In this document: one piece after another, positions 25,809 through 34,793 of the stretch
How the letters are laid out: every line of letters begins with the position of its first letter
How positions within the stretch are numbered: the stretch's first letter is position 1
NCBI RefSeq assembly: GCF_039523755.1
Contig: NZ_BAAAFX010000006.1
Span: 310,001-374,000, forward strand
Direction: 5' to 3'
Origin: Tatumella terrea
GTDB taxonomy: Bacteria > Pseudomonadota > Gammaproteobacteria > Enterobacterales > Enterobacteriaceae
DNA: 64,000 nucleotides
Position numbers and translations under genes: made by a program
Notes under the pieces: generated by a model
The model's database searches: none
The model's input: only the letters and a program-made list of their open reading frames with translations
What the model was told of the DNA's origin: nothing

Positions 25809-28178
25809 ATGAGTGAGTCCACGTCGCTGCATTATCTCAGCAATGGTATGGCGGTTCAGCTGCAGCCGGTGGCTGACCTGTCGGCCGCGGCGGTCTGCCT
25901 GCGGGTGGACGCCGGCAGTCACCATGAACCTGACCGGTGGCCGGGTCTGGCGCATCTGCTGGAGCATTTACTGTTCCAGGGAGGGCAGCGTTTTCCCGGT
26001 CCGCAGCGGTTAATGCCCTGGGTGGCAGCCCGCCAGGGACGGGTAAATGCCACCACGGAAGCCTGCAGGACGCTCTATTATTTTGATGTCCGATCCGAAG
26101 AACTGAGTGAAGGTATCGCCCGGTTACTGGATATGGCATTACTACCGGAATTCTCTGCTGACGCGATCCGCCGCGAAATTCCGGTTATCGATGCGGAATA
26201 TGGCATGCTGAGTCGCCATACACCGACCCTGATCACTGCCTTACTGGCGACCGGTATCCATCAGCCGCCGGCGTTCCGTCGTTTTGTGGCCGGTAACCGG
26301 CAGAGCCTGGACGGTGACCTTCCCGCCCTGCGCGAGGCGTTACTGGCTTTCCATCGGCAATATTACTCTCCCGGTCGTCTCTGCCTGATCATCCGTGCAC
26401 CGCTGTCGCTGGCTGACCTGTCCGCAGCCCTGAGTCAGGCTCTCTCACAGACCGGGTCCCACCAGCTGATGCCGCTGACGGCCCACCGCTCGCTACCGTT
26501 ACCCGACAGGGCCCCGGTGCCGGTGAACGAACGGCAGACTTCAGGGGTGTTATATATGGCCGGAGAAGGTCAGCACTGTCTGAGCTATCTGCTGGCCGAC
26601 CCGGACAGCCGGCTGCGTGCCGCGGTCCCTTTATTACAGGTGTTGCTGAGTGATGCGGCGCCAGGGTCCTTTATCGATGCCGGGCGCAGACAGGGGCTAT
26701 GTCATCACGCCTCTGCGGAGGTGGTGAGCGCAGCCCCGGGCTATCTGTGGCTATTGATCCGGCTGACGCGACCCGCAGGGCCGGCACGCCCGGCCGGCCG
26801 ATTCAGTCGTCTGTTCCGTCACTGGCTGACGCAAATTCGTCATCTCAGTGCGGATCGGCAGGCTCATTACCTCCGGCTGGCCCGGCAGGATTTTCTGCGT
26901 CTTAGCCCGATGGAACAGGTGAGAAAGGTTGCCAGCGGGGAGGTCGTTGCCGGGGAACCCGACAGCGCGGCACTGGCAGAGGCCATGCTTAGTGCGTCCC
27001 CCTGTGAATTACAGACTGAACCGTCTGATGGCGGGCAGACCCTGACGGCCCGGGGCTTCCTGTGCCGGTGGTCGCCGGCCCCGGAGAGCGAAGACGGTTC
27101 CCCTGAGTCTGTACCGGCTTTTGTTTTCTATCCGCAAACCGCAAGTCCGGCCGGGGCCCGTTGGCTGCCGGAAGCGACTCCGCTTCCCCCGGCCACCGTT
27201 CCGCGCTGCTTTCGTTCAGAAACGGCTGGCCCGGAGGCGGGGATCATCCTCCGGCCTCTGCGCGGCAGCACTCTGACCGGGGGGCAATTATCACAGCTCA
27301 GATACAGTCTGCATCCCTGGATAAGCCGCGTCAGGCATGCCGGAGGCGAGGCCAGTGTGGCACTGCACCAGGGCGTCCCGCAGATCAGGATGATGCTACC
27401 GGTTGCCGGGGAGGCTCTGGAACTTATCCGGCTGTTGTGCTCGCTCTGGCCGGATCTTTCTGCGGCAGGAATCGCTGAAGACTCGACACAGGAGATCCTG
27501 ATCCGTCGTTTACTGGCAGAGTTTCCGCAGCGACTGGCCGTCACACAGCAAACCCCCGTCTGGTCCTGTATTATCCGTTGTCAGGAGGACGCACTTTTTT
27601 CGCGGATCAGCCACTCGCTGCAACAGACACTGCTGCTGCAACGGCAGCAGCCTGCTCTGCCCCTCCTGGCGGGGGAAGCACGCCATCTGCCGGTATCGGA
27701 CGGGGATAATGCGGTGCTTTACTTCCTGCCTCTGGGTAGCGATGATCCTCAGGCGTTGGTGGCCGCCCAACGGCTGGGAGCCATTTATCAGCCTGCGTTT
27801 TATCACTGGTTACGGGAAGAGCTCTCGGCAGGGTATGTGGTTTCCTGCCGTTTTGAACAGTTTGCGGATCGTCAGGGGATCCTTTGTGCATTGCAATCGC
27901 CACGTTATGATTGCGCGCAACTGATCGCATGGTGCCGTCAGTTTTTTGGCCGTGTCCGTGAGCAAATCATGCAGATGACCGACGGTGACGGGCTGCCAGC
28001 AGAAGCGTCCGTCAGTAGCCTGCCGCCAGACGCGCTGGCCAGCGAATTGCAGAATCAGATGGCCGGGGGGCTGCGACCGGCATTAGAGGAACCCATATCT
28101 GTGTGGCAACTGCAACAGTTACACCGGCGCTGGGAAGACGCCGTGGGCCGGGCGGTGATCCTGAGTTGCGGCCGGTAG
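25809..28178 (+). CDS. pqqF: PqqF, M16-family zinc protease
   Basis: A 789-residue M16 (insulinase-type) protease, the last gene of the operon, thought to trim the cross-linked PqqA peptide. The inverted zinc motif His49-x2-Glu52-His53 (GLAHLLEHLLFQGG) is intact, and the distal Glu region RREIPVIDAEYGML lies about 75 residues later. The C-terminal half is the degenerate, inactive M16 domain. Starts 4 bp after the pqqE stop. A GC-rich hairpin overlaps its stop. Confidence 0.93.
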   Translation: MSESTSLHYLSNGMAVQLQPVADLSAAAVCLRVDAGSHHEPDRWPGLAHLLEHLLFQGGQRFPGPQRLMPWVAARQGRVNATTEACRTLYYFDVRSEELSEGIARLLDMALLPEFSADAIRREIPVIDAEYGMLSRHTPTLITALLATGIHQPPAFRRFVAGNRQSLDGDLPALREALLAFHRQYYSPGRLCLIIRAPLSLADLSAALSQALSQTGSHQLMPLTAHRSLPLPDRAPVPVNERQTSGVLYMAGEGQHCLSYLLADPDSRLRAAVPLLQVLLSDAAPGSFIDAGRRQGLCHHASAEVVSAAPGYLWLLIRLTRPAGPARPAGRFSRLFRHWLTQIRHLSADRQAHYLRLARQDFLRLSPMEQVRKVASGEVVAGEPDSAALAEAMLSASPCELQTEPSDGGQTLTARGFLCRWSPAPESEDGSPESVPAFVFYPQTASPAGARWLPEATPLPPATVPRCFRSETAGPEAGIILRPLRGSTLTGGQLSQLRYSLHPWISRVRHAGGEASVALHQGVPQIRMMLPVAGEALELIRLLCSLWPDLSAAGIAEDSTQEILIRRLLAEFPQRLAVTQQTPVWSCIIRCQEDALFSRISHSLQQTLLLQRQQPALPLLAGEARHLPVSDGDNAVLYFLPLGSDDPQALVAAQRLGAIYQPAFYHWLREELSAGYVVSCRFEQFADRQGILCALQSPRYDCAQLIAWCRQFFGRVREQIMQMTDGDGLPAEASVSSLPPDALASELQNQMAGGLRPALEEPISVWQLQQLHRRWEDAVGRAVILSCGR

Positions 28179-28189
28179 CCCCGGCCGCA
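28167..28189. terminator. GC-rich hairpin at the pqqF/dld convergence
   Basis: TGCGGCCGG (28167-28175) pairs perfectly with CCGGCCGCA (28181-28189) around a 5-base loop. It overlaps the pqqF stop, 18 bp from the convergent dld stop. No U-run follows. Confidence 0.6.
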
Positions 28190-28206
28190 GGCAAAACCGG
28201 CAGCGG

Positions 28207-29904
28207 TTACTGACCCCAGAATTTTTTACGACTGGTTTTACCGATCCCCGGGTTGCAGGTATTGGTAGGATCAAGTTTACGCCAGTGCTGCTCATGTTCA
28301 CAGGATGCCTGATACAGATGCCCGACATTGTGCTCGGCAGGGTATCGCGCGCCGCGCTGTTCCAGATACTCCATCACCTCCTGTTTAAATTGCTTCGCAT
28401 CCACACCGGCTTTCAGAACGTAATCCTGGTGGTTCACAAAACAGAAGAAATGCCCGCAACAGGAGTCCGCCTGGACCTGTGCCGCGAGATGAGGCGGCAG
28501 GTGGATCCGCCACTGGTCATCATTACGACGCAGAGCCACATCAAAGGCAATCAATCGCTGATTAGTATCATAGCCGAGGTAGTCACAGTAAGAGATGGTA
28601 CAGCCACCCACCGCAAAACGGATCAGAAAGGCGTCGGCAGCTTCCCGGTCATCGCACAGGAAATATTCCCCCGGACGCTGGCTGAAATACTCTTCGAGTA
28701 ATGCCGTCAGTTGTTCCGCCTGACGGGCTTCGATTTTAATCATCAGATGATGCACAAAGCGCCGGCGGTAATCCATGATACGTGGCGCGATAAACGAGGG
28801 GGTCACCTGGTTAAAGCCCTGAATCAGTTTATCGGTGAAATTGTGCGGCAGAAAACGGGCATGCCTGATACGCACATCCCAGCGCGCTTTATTAGCCATT
28901 AACCCGGGGATCGCCTGCGGCCCCAGTTTACGGATCGCCAGATACATGTGTTTTGCGTAACGCAGCGTCAGGTCAAACGCGCCGGCATGAATATATTCCG
29001 CCTGTAAGGGCAGTTCATCCATTTTTTCCAGCAGGAAGCGGCGTAAACCGATCAGTTCGCTTTCATCATTGCTGCCGATATAAAAGGTCCGGGTGGCTTC
29101 GCTGGCGGCAAAGGTCGGTAACCGTGCGGCGAAGACGACCACTTTACCGGCGCATCCGGCACTGTCATACAGATAGCGTTTGTCGCCGTTGAATCTGGCC
29201 GGAGACGCCGCCTGTGTATCGCGCAGTTGTTCTGAATAATCATCCGCCCAGATTTTGCCTTGCCAGTCGGCAGCATCGCCGGTCGTGTACTCACGTGTTT
29301 CCAGCGCATGGATCATTTTTTCCGGGGTCTCCCCCAGTTCGATGCCCAGATGGTTGACCAGCTCAAGGCGCCCGTCATCGGTAATGCGTGCAAACAGCGA
29401 TTTTTCGGTAAATGCCGGGCCACGGCGGATCAGCGAGCCGCCGGAGTTGTTACATAAACCGCCAATGACAGAAGCACCGATGCAGGAAGAACCGATCACC
29501 GAGTGGGGTTCGCGCTGCAGAGGCTTCAGGGTGTCTTCCAGCTCGGTGAGGGTCGTGCCCGGGAAGGCAATGACCTGCTGGTGATCATCAATGACCTGAA
29601 CCCCGGTCAGCAGACGGGTGCTGATAATGACAATATCGCGGTCGTAATCATTGCCATCCGGCGTGGAGCCTCCGGTGACGCCGGTGTTTGAGGCCTGCAT
29701 CAGAATGATCACATCTTCGGCCACACAAACTTCTAACAATTGCCAGAGCTGTAACAGCGTCTGTGGCAGTACTACGGCCAGGGCTTCACCCTGACCGACA
29801 CGGAATCCTTTGGTGTAAAAGGCTTTGTCGTCTTCACTCAGTAAAACCTGTTTTTCTCCCGCGATTTCGTGCAGCTTGCGGGTCAGCTCCTGACGGTTAT
29901 TCAT
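28207..29904 (-). CDS. dld: Quinone-dependent D-lactate dehydrogenase
   Basis: A 565-residue FAD enzyme on the inner face of the cytoplasmic membrane that oxidises D-lactate to pyruvate and feeds electrons to quinone. The FAD-binding core is seen in MQASNTGVTGGSTPDGND and IGSSCIGASVIGGLCNNSGGSLIRRG. The membrane-association domain and the C-terminal NTCNPGIGKTSR motif are conserved. Length matches E. coli Dld (571). ATG 29904 is preceded by AGAAAGGATAG. It is monocistronic and convergent with pqqF. Confidence 0.95.
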   Translation of the reverse strand: MNNRQELTRKLHEIAGEKQVLLSEDDKAFYTKGFRVGQGEALAVVLPQTLLQLWQLLEVCVAEDVIILMQASNTGVTGGSTPDGNDYDRDIVIISTRLLTGVQVIDDHQQVIAFPGTTLTELEDTLKPLQREPHSVIGSSCIGASVIGGLCNNSGGSLIRRGPAFTEKSLFARITDDGRLELVNHLGIELGETPEKMIHALETREYTTGDAADWQGKIWADDYSEQLRDTQAASPARFNGDKRYLYDSAGCAGKVVVFAARLPTFAASEATRTFYIGSNDESELIGLRRFLLEKMDELPLQAEYIHAGAFDLTLRYAKHMYLAIRKLGPQAIPGLMANKARWDVRIRHARFLPHNFTDKLIQGFNQVTPSFIAPRIMDYRRRFVHHLMIKIEARQAEQLTALLEEYFSQRPGEYFLCDDREAADAFLIRFAVGGCTISYCDYLGYDTNQRLIAFDVALRRNDDQWRIHLPPHLAAQVQADSCCGHFFCFVNHQDYVLKAGVDAKQFKQEVMEYLEQRGARYPAEHNVGHLYQASCEHEQHWRKLDPTNTCNPGIGKTSRKKFWGQ

Positions 29905-30470
29905 CTATCCTTTCTGCCTTTATTTTTCATTCTGTTTCAAGCCTACAGCCGGATTGAGGTGAGACTGGCCGGTTACATCAGGTGTGATATTTTCTGCGAT
30001 CTGCAGTGCGATAACTTACCGGCTTACAGGTATATAAAAGCGCGTTTTTCACTGGCTGGAAAGGGGCAAAATAAAAAAAACTTATTACGCTCAGTCGATA
30101 ATCAGGCTTTACTGAAGATGACAGTATTTTATGTTGTTTATCGGTCACCATTAAACAAACTGTTAACATTGCTGAGGGCGGATCCTTTAACCCCGGCATC
30201 CGGGAGAACCTATGACCGGGAAGCGGGGGCAGAACCTCCTGAAGAGGGTGAATGGCCGGTAAAGGGAGAGCAGCGCGCCGGACGCGGGGATAAACTCAGT
30301 CGGCGGGCGGGTCATCACCGGATACCATCGACGTCAGGCCTCCGCTTACAGGGGGGACGCGGAGGCCGGTACGGGCGGAATTCCTGCCGAAGATTTGGCA
30401 GCGTGTGGACAGGTTCCGCAGCTTATAACTTCGGTCAACAGGGCAACAGGGAAATATAGCTGCATAGTGG

Positions 30471-30893
30471 CGACGGTATAACGGTTATCAGGGACGACCA
30501 GTGAAGAGAAATACCGGCAACAGCCGCGCGGGAGGAACAGGCGTTAATGTAAGGCTGGCCAGCCAGCCACCTGGCAATCCGGGGCAGTGTACGCCAGCGG
30601 GAACAGACTGCCTTCCGGCCAGAGCTTTGGCGCATCCGAAGAGGCGACGCAGAGCAGTGTATCAGTTAATAAGTCAATTTTACGGGGGACGGTTTAACGG
30701 TTATCAGGGACGACCTGGCAAGAGAAATACAGGTAACAGCCGCACGGGAGGAACAGGCGCTAAGTAAGGCAGGGCAGTCAGCCACCAGTCAACAGGTCAA
30801 TATTGCGGGCGACGGTTTAACGGTTATCAGGGACGACCAGTGAAGGGAAATACCGGCAACAGCCGCACGGGAGGAACAGGCGCTAATATAAGG
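30471..30893. repeat. Three-copy intergenic repeat of about 84 bp
   Basis: A block reading CGACGGTWTAACGGTTATCA then GGGACGACC ... AAATACCGGCAACAGCCGC ... GGAGGAACAGGCG recurs at 30471-30554, about 30687-30770 and 30810-30893. Copies are about 90% alike. Spacers are 132 and 40 bp; both end in a related AGTCAAT-type stretch, so part of the spacer belongs to the duplicated unit. The surrounding gap (29905-30971) holds no gene I can support. Confidence 0.8.
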
Positions 30894-30971
30894 CAGGGCA
30901 GCCAGTCAGGGGGGTGCAGTATATAAGTCGGGTATTCAGGCCGCCACCTGAGGGCAGGGAGCGGCGGGCAA

Positions 30972-31616
30972 TTACAGACGCGTGATCACCGTTTCTTCAC
31001 TTAAACGTGATTTTGGCAACGACGCATTAAAGTCTTTCTCACTGTTATGGCCGATAGCGACCACGGCCAGACTGTGCAGCCCTTTTTCTTTCAGTCCCAG
31101 GCGTTCATCCAGCAGTGCAGGATCAATACCTTCGATCGGTGTGGCGTTCAGCCCCATCGCTGCGGCACCCAGCAGCAGGAACCCCATAGAGATATAGGTC
31201 TGCCGTTCCATCCAGTGACGAAGGTCGTCCTCAGACCCGCCATACGCGGCGATATAATTGCGACGTCCTTTATCGTTGGCGTTTTTGCTTTCTTCATCCT
31301 TAAAGCGCCCATCCGCAGCTTCCTGCTGCTGTACATTGCTGAATTGCGCATCATCCAGAGTGTCTTTGCTGGTGAAAACAACGACCATCGCCGAATCGCG
31401 CACTTTTGCCGCGTTAAAATCACGGATCCCAGGAAGGATTGTCTCTTTGCCTTCATCGCTGGTGATGGCAAAAAAGTGCCATGGCTGCAGGTTCAGGGAT
31501 GACGGGCTGTAACGCAGGATATCCAGTAATTCCTGTTCCTGCTGTGCGGTCAGCTTGCGGGAAGCATCGTAGGCTTTGGTAGTAAAACGTTGTTTAACGA
31601 CTTCAACAATAGACAT
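30972..31616 (-). CDS. nfsB: Oxygen-insensitive NAD(P)H nitroreductase, NfsB type
   Basis: A 214-residue FMN flavoprotein that reduces nitroaromatics, quinones and flavins (E. coli NfsB 217). Conserved features: RFTTKAYDASRKL (FMN phosphate), RYSPSSLNLQPWHFF, and TPIEGIDPALLDERLGLKEKGLHSLAVVAIG-type C-terminal core. Start ATG 31616 lies after GAGGCGATTATT. Complete, single gene. Confidence 0.94.
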   Translation of the reverse strand: MSIVEVVKQRFTTKAYDASRKLTAQQEQELLDILRYSPSSLNLQPWHFFAITSDEGKETILPGIRDFNAAKVRDSAMVVVFTSKDTLDDAQFSNVQQQEAADGRFKDEESKNANDKGRRNYIAAYGGSEDDLRHWMERQTYISMGFLLLGAAAMGLNATPIEGIDPALLDERLGLKEKGLHSLAVVAIGHNSEKDFNASLPKSRLSEETVITRL

Positions 31617-31752
31617 AATAATCGCCTCAGAAAACAGTCAGTATTCAGTAATTATCTTAATTCGGAGGCTGTTACAGTAACATCCGGACCCGGCGACAAC
31701 CAGCCCGAAACGGACCGGTCGCATTTAGGGTTAAATGTGGCATGACCGGCGG

Positions 31753-32370
31753 TCAGAAATACTTATTCGCGATAGTTTTCAGCGTAATATTGTATTTTAG
31801 CGAGACCATCCGGATCAGGGTGCAGACAAATATCGACAGCAAAATACTGTAGCGTTCCGGGATAATGTTGGCCGACCCCAGCAGTTCAATGGCTGCCCCA
31901 ATCATTGCCGCACTGGCATAGATCTCTTTCGTGAAGATCACCGGCGTCTTACCGACCAGAACATCCCGCAGGCAACCGCCGCCCACCGCGCTGACACAGC
32001 CTAACAGAATCGAAAGTTGTACGCTGTGGGTATAAAGCCAGGTCTTATTGGCCCCGAATGCCGCGAAAAATCCCAGACCAAGCGCATCGAAAAACAGTGA
32101 TGGTTTCCCGAACGAGAAAACCAGTTTCTGGAAGAAGGAGAGGGAGGCGATCGCCAGAACGATGCAAAAAAAGTACTCAATATTTACAAGCCCGGGCGGG
32201 GGGGTGGCACCGAGACAAATATCCCTGATACAGCCGCCGCCAATGGCGGTGACACTCGATAGTGCAAAAACGCCGAATAAGTCGAAACGGTGTCTGACGC
32301 CGACAATGGCGCCACTCAGGGCAAAGACAAAGGTCCCGAACAGGTCGATAAAGTGTAAAAATAAGTCCAT
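31753..32370 (-). CDS. TRIC-type cation channel family protein (UPF0126, YicG-like)
   Basis: A 205-residue membrane protein with seven hydrophobic segments and two internally similar halves. Each half has the glycine-rich motif: AIGGGCIRDICLGATPP and AVGGGCLRDVLVGKTPVIF. These are characteristic of prokaryotic TRIC channels, which conduct monovalent cations as trimers. Slightly AT-richer than the neighbours. No partner gene nearby. The channel role is from family knowledge. Confidence 0.87.
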   Translation of the reverse strand: MDLFLHFIDLFGTFVFALSGAIVGVRHRFDLFGVFALSSVTAIGGGCIRDICLGATPPPGLVNIEYFFCIVLAIASLSFFQKLVFSFGKPSLFFDALGLGFFAAFGANKTWLYTHSVQLSILLGCVSAVGGGCLRDVLVGKTPVIFTKEIYASAAMIGAAIELLGSANIIPERYSILLSIFVCTLIRMVSLKYNITLKTIANKYF

Positions 32371-32796
32371 AAATTCCCGACGTTACTGCACGACAATGGT
32401 TAAAAGCACGCCTGACTGAAGCCTGATGACGTCCGCCCGGTTTGTCAGACGCAGGAACAATAAATGTTTCAGCGGCATTGCGCAAATGCTTTCCCCGGTA
32501 ATCACCGGCAAAGGGCAGCACCTGTGGCCTGAGCCTTCCTGTCGGCAGAAACATTGACCGTGCGGGGGCCGGGATATCCACGGGGAACCGCTGAAGGTCA
32601 GTGGCGACAGAACGCACAGGGCGGTTGAACCCGGTCCGGACGGAATGGGGGGCCGCCAGTACGATGCAGGGCGGTGTAAGATGGCGACGGGGCTGTCTCT
32701 TTTGTACGATAGATGCGCTTCATCACGTTCATGATTCTCATATTGAGTAAACTCAACTACGCTTCGCAATATAATGCGTCAACAAGGGAGTCAGTG
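32371..32796. other. Intergenic region, no feature supported
   Basis: About 425 bp between the divergent TRIC-like gene and kdoO. No RNA gene or repeat was recognised. Upstream of kdoO there is an AT-rich stretch with ATTGAGTAAACTCAAC, a small inverted repeat (TTGAGT/ACTCAA at 32743-32756) that could be a regulatory site. Confidence 0.4.
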
Positions 32797-33696
32797 ATGC
32801 AGCCAGAAAGCCTGCGTTCGGAGGAGTTATTTTTTACGGTACCCCTTACCGGCTGGTCCGGGGGAGAACCGTTCAGCCAGTCTGCATTAACAGCGCTGGA
32901 ACAGGGACAGATTATCAGCCTGCCGGGACTGGAGTTTCCGCTGAATGCGAAAGAGATGCGCTGCCTTAATGAAGGCACCGTGAAAAAAGGGCGTAAAAAT
33001 ATCAGTTACCGCGCGCTCAGCGGAAAGATAACCGGCGTTGCACATCCTCAGGACGAAGATCTGATCCGCAGTTTGTTACAACGTCACCATCAGGCCTGTG
33101 AGACCCTGGTCCGAAGTCTGTTGCCGCATTACACGGGGGCATTGCACACCCCCGTCAATACCCTGAGAGTGCATCCCGTTACGGCCTGGAAAAAGGGGAG
33201 TTCCTGGCGAAAGGATGATACCCGCCTGCACGTGGATGCGTTTCCCTCCCGGCCGATGCAGGGCGAACGAATATTACGTATTTTTACTAACATTAATCCG
33301 CACGGAGAATCCAGAGTCTGGCGGATCGGGGAACCGTTTACCGCCGTAGCAACCCGTTTTCTGCCGAAAACCGGTCACTATTCTCCGTGGCTGTGCGCCC
33401 TCCAACACAAACTAGGGATTACCAAACGGTATCGCACCCGTTATGACCACCTGATGCTGGGCTTACATGATGCCATGAAGTCGGATGCGGAATATCAGTT
33501 GTCCGGCCTGCAACTGGAGGTGCGCTTTCCGCCCGGCAGCAGCTGGATTTGTTTCTCTGATCAGACACCGCATGCCGCTATGTCGGGACAGTTTATGCTG
33601 GAACAGACTTATGCACTGCCCGCAGAGGCGATGGCGGACCCGCAACGCTCCCCGCTGAAAATACTGGAAAAACTGACAGGGGCACGGCTGCTCTGA
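32797..33696 (+). CDS. kdoO: Kdo 3-hydroxylase (KdoO), Fe(II)/2-oxoglutarate dioxygenase
   Basis: A 299-residue protein of the Kdo-hydroxylase family, which converts the outer Kdo of lipid A inner core to Ko. The iron-binding His145-x-Asp147 (RLHVDAFPSRP) and distal His259 (SDQTPHAAMSGQF) fit a 2-oxoglutarate dioxygenase; GERILRIFTNINPHGESRVWRIGE is a family block. ATG 32797 has AAGGGAG eight bases upstream. Its position beside the acid phosphatase and pmrAB suggests an envelope-modification neighbourhood, though no PmrA box was found directly before it. Confidence 0.88.
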   Translation: MQPESLRSEELFFTVPLTGWSGGEPFSQSALTALEQGQIISLPGLEFPLNAKEMRCLNEGTVKKGRKNISYRALSGKITGVAHPQDEDLIRSLLQRHHQACETLVRSLLPHYTGALHTPVNTLRVHPVTAWKKGSSWRKDDTRLHVDAFPSRPMQGERILRIFTNINPHGESRVWRIGEPFTAVATRFLPKTGHYSPWLCALQHKLGITKRYRTRYDHLMLGLHDAMKSDAEYQLSGLQLEVRFPPGSSWICFSDQTPHAAMSGQFMLEQTYALPAEAMADPQRSPLKILEKLTGARLL

Positions 33697-33818
33697 TCCC
33701 CGCCTTCCTGCCCGTCGCTGCCGGCGGGGAAAGCCTGAACTGTGATCGGTGCAGGAGTTAATCGAAATGTGACATGGTAACGTCGTTAACTCCCACCGTT
33801 TCTTACAGGATGTTCCCT

Positions 33819-34568
33819 ATGGGTAAAAAACTTCCAGCGTTACTGGTCTCGGCATGGCTGCTGAGCGGGACTCTACAGGCCGCCATCCCGGCTGGCGATG
33901 ATGCCACCACCCGGCCTGAACTCTACTATCTGACGAACAGTCAGGCGATTGACAGTCTGGCCTTACTGCCGCCGCCGCCCGCCCCCGGCAGCCTGATGTT
34001 TCTCAACGATCAGGCGATGTATGAACAGGGCCGGCTGTTACGCGAGACGCCACGGGGTAAACTGGCCGCCGAAGATGCGAACCTCAGCAGTGGCGGGGTT
34101 GCCACGGCATTCTCCGGGGCATTTGGTCGTGAAATCAGTGCCACAGCCACCCCGCAGCTGTATAAATTACTCACCAATATGATTGAGGATGCCGGTGATC
34201 TGGCGACGCGGTCAGCAAAACAACACTATATGCGCATCCGTCCGTTTGCTTTTTATCAGGTAGCGACCTGTAATACGCGTCAGCAGGCAGAGCTGGCGTC
34301 TAACGGCTCTTATCCTTCCGGACATACGGCCATCGGCTGGGCAACCGCACTGGTTCTGGCCGAAATCAACCCTGCGCGACAGAATGAGATCCTGAAACGC
34401 GGGTATGAACTCGGACAGAGTCGGGTAATTTGCGGGTATCACTGGCAGAGTGATGTAGATGCGGCAAGGCTGGTGGGGGCAGCGGTGGTGGCAACGCTGC
34501 ATACGTCGCCGCAGTTTGCGGCTCAGTTACAAAAAGCGAAGGCTGAATCCGGCGGCCCTCAGGCCTGA
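33819..34568 (+). CDS. Class A non-specific acid phosphatase (PhoN/PhoC type), secreted
   Basis: A 249-residue periplasmic phosphatase with a signal peptide (residues 1-22, LLSGTLQAA). It contains the complete PAP2 signature: Lys134-x6-Arg-Pro, Gly-Ser-Tyr-Pro-Ser-Gly-His-Thr at 163-170, and Ser-Arg-x5-His208-x3-Asp212. Length equals Salmonella PhoN. ATG 33819 is chosen over 33810 for the AGGA spacing and normal signal peptide. It is followed by a hairpin and then a PmrA box driving the next small gene. Confidence 0.93.
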   Translation: MGKKLPALLVSAWLLSGTLQAAIPAGDDATTRPELYYLTNSQAIDSLALLPPPPAPGSLMFLNDQAMYEQGRLLRETPRGKLAAEDANLSSGGVATAFSGAFGREISATATPQLYKLLTNMIEDAGDLATRSAKQHYMRIRPFAFYQVATCNTRQQAELASNGSYPSGHTAIGWATALVLAEINPARQNEILKRGYELGQSRVICGYHWQSDVDAARLVGAAVVATLHTSPQFAAQLQKAKAESGGPQA

Positions 34569-34608
34569 CCGGACTGCGTTCACTCTGTTCGCTGCAGGCA
34601 GGGTCATC

Positions 34609-34629
34609 GCCGGTGATTTTTTCACCGGC
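34609..34629 (+). terminator. Hairpin after the acid phosphatase gene
   Basis: GCCGGTGA (34609-34616) pairs with TCACCGGC (34622-34629) across a T5 loop, followed by an A/T-rich stretch. It is a plausible terminator and directly abuts the PmrA box. Confidence 0.55.
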
Positions 34630-34645
34630 TTAATATTAATTTAAT
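34629..34645 (+). promoter_or_regulatory. PmrA box upstream of the small membrane peptide
   Basis: CTTAAT-N5-TTTAAT (34629-34634 and 34640-34645) fits the PmrA/BasR recognition pattern YTTAAK-N5-YTTAAK exactly. A -10-like TACTCT starts 12 bp after it (34658), followed by GGAGAG and the ATG at 34689. This geometry suits PmrA activation. Confidence 0.7.
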
Positions 34646-34688
34646 CATTGCCTGAAATACTCTGCTGACACCCCCTGACAGGAGAGTA

Positions 34689-34793
34689 ATGATGGAGAAT
34701 AAAGCGGCTTTTTCCGCAAGTGAACTCAGTGTGACCTTGCTCAGTCTGTGTACCGTGGCGCTCTTTCTGCTGGTCTGGTTTACCAGTTTCTAA
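34689..34793 (+). CDS. 34-residue single-span membrane peptide, PmrR-like
   Basis: ATG at 34689 (or 34692) follows GGAGAG and encodes a 34-residue peptide: a polar start (MENKAAFSASE, after an extra Met) and one membrane helix ending LFLLVWFTSF. Its size, topology and the F-L-x-x-W-F near the C-terminus resemble PmrR, the PmrA-induced peptide that inhibits the lipid A kinase LpxT in Salmonella and E. coli. It has its own PmrA box and converges on pmrB, overlapping its 3' end by four bases. No standard gene caller is likely to report it. Homology is inferred by eye. Confidence 0.65.
   Translation: MMENKAAFSASELSVTLLSLCTVALFLLVWFTSF

Noticed and set aside
33070..33090. Possible second Ter site (TTTGTTACAACGTC)
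   Set aside because: Lies inside kdoO coding sequence, lacks the conserved A after the core and the flanking bases; probably chance.
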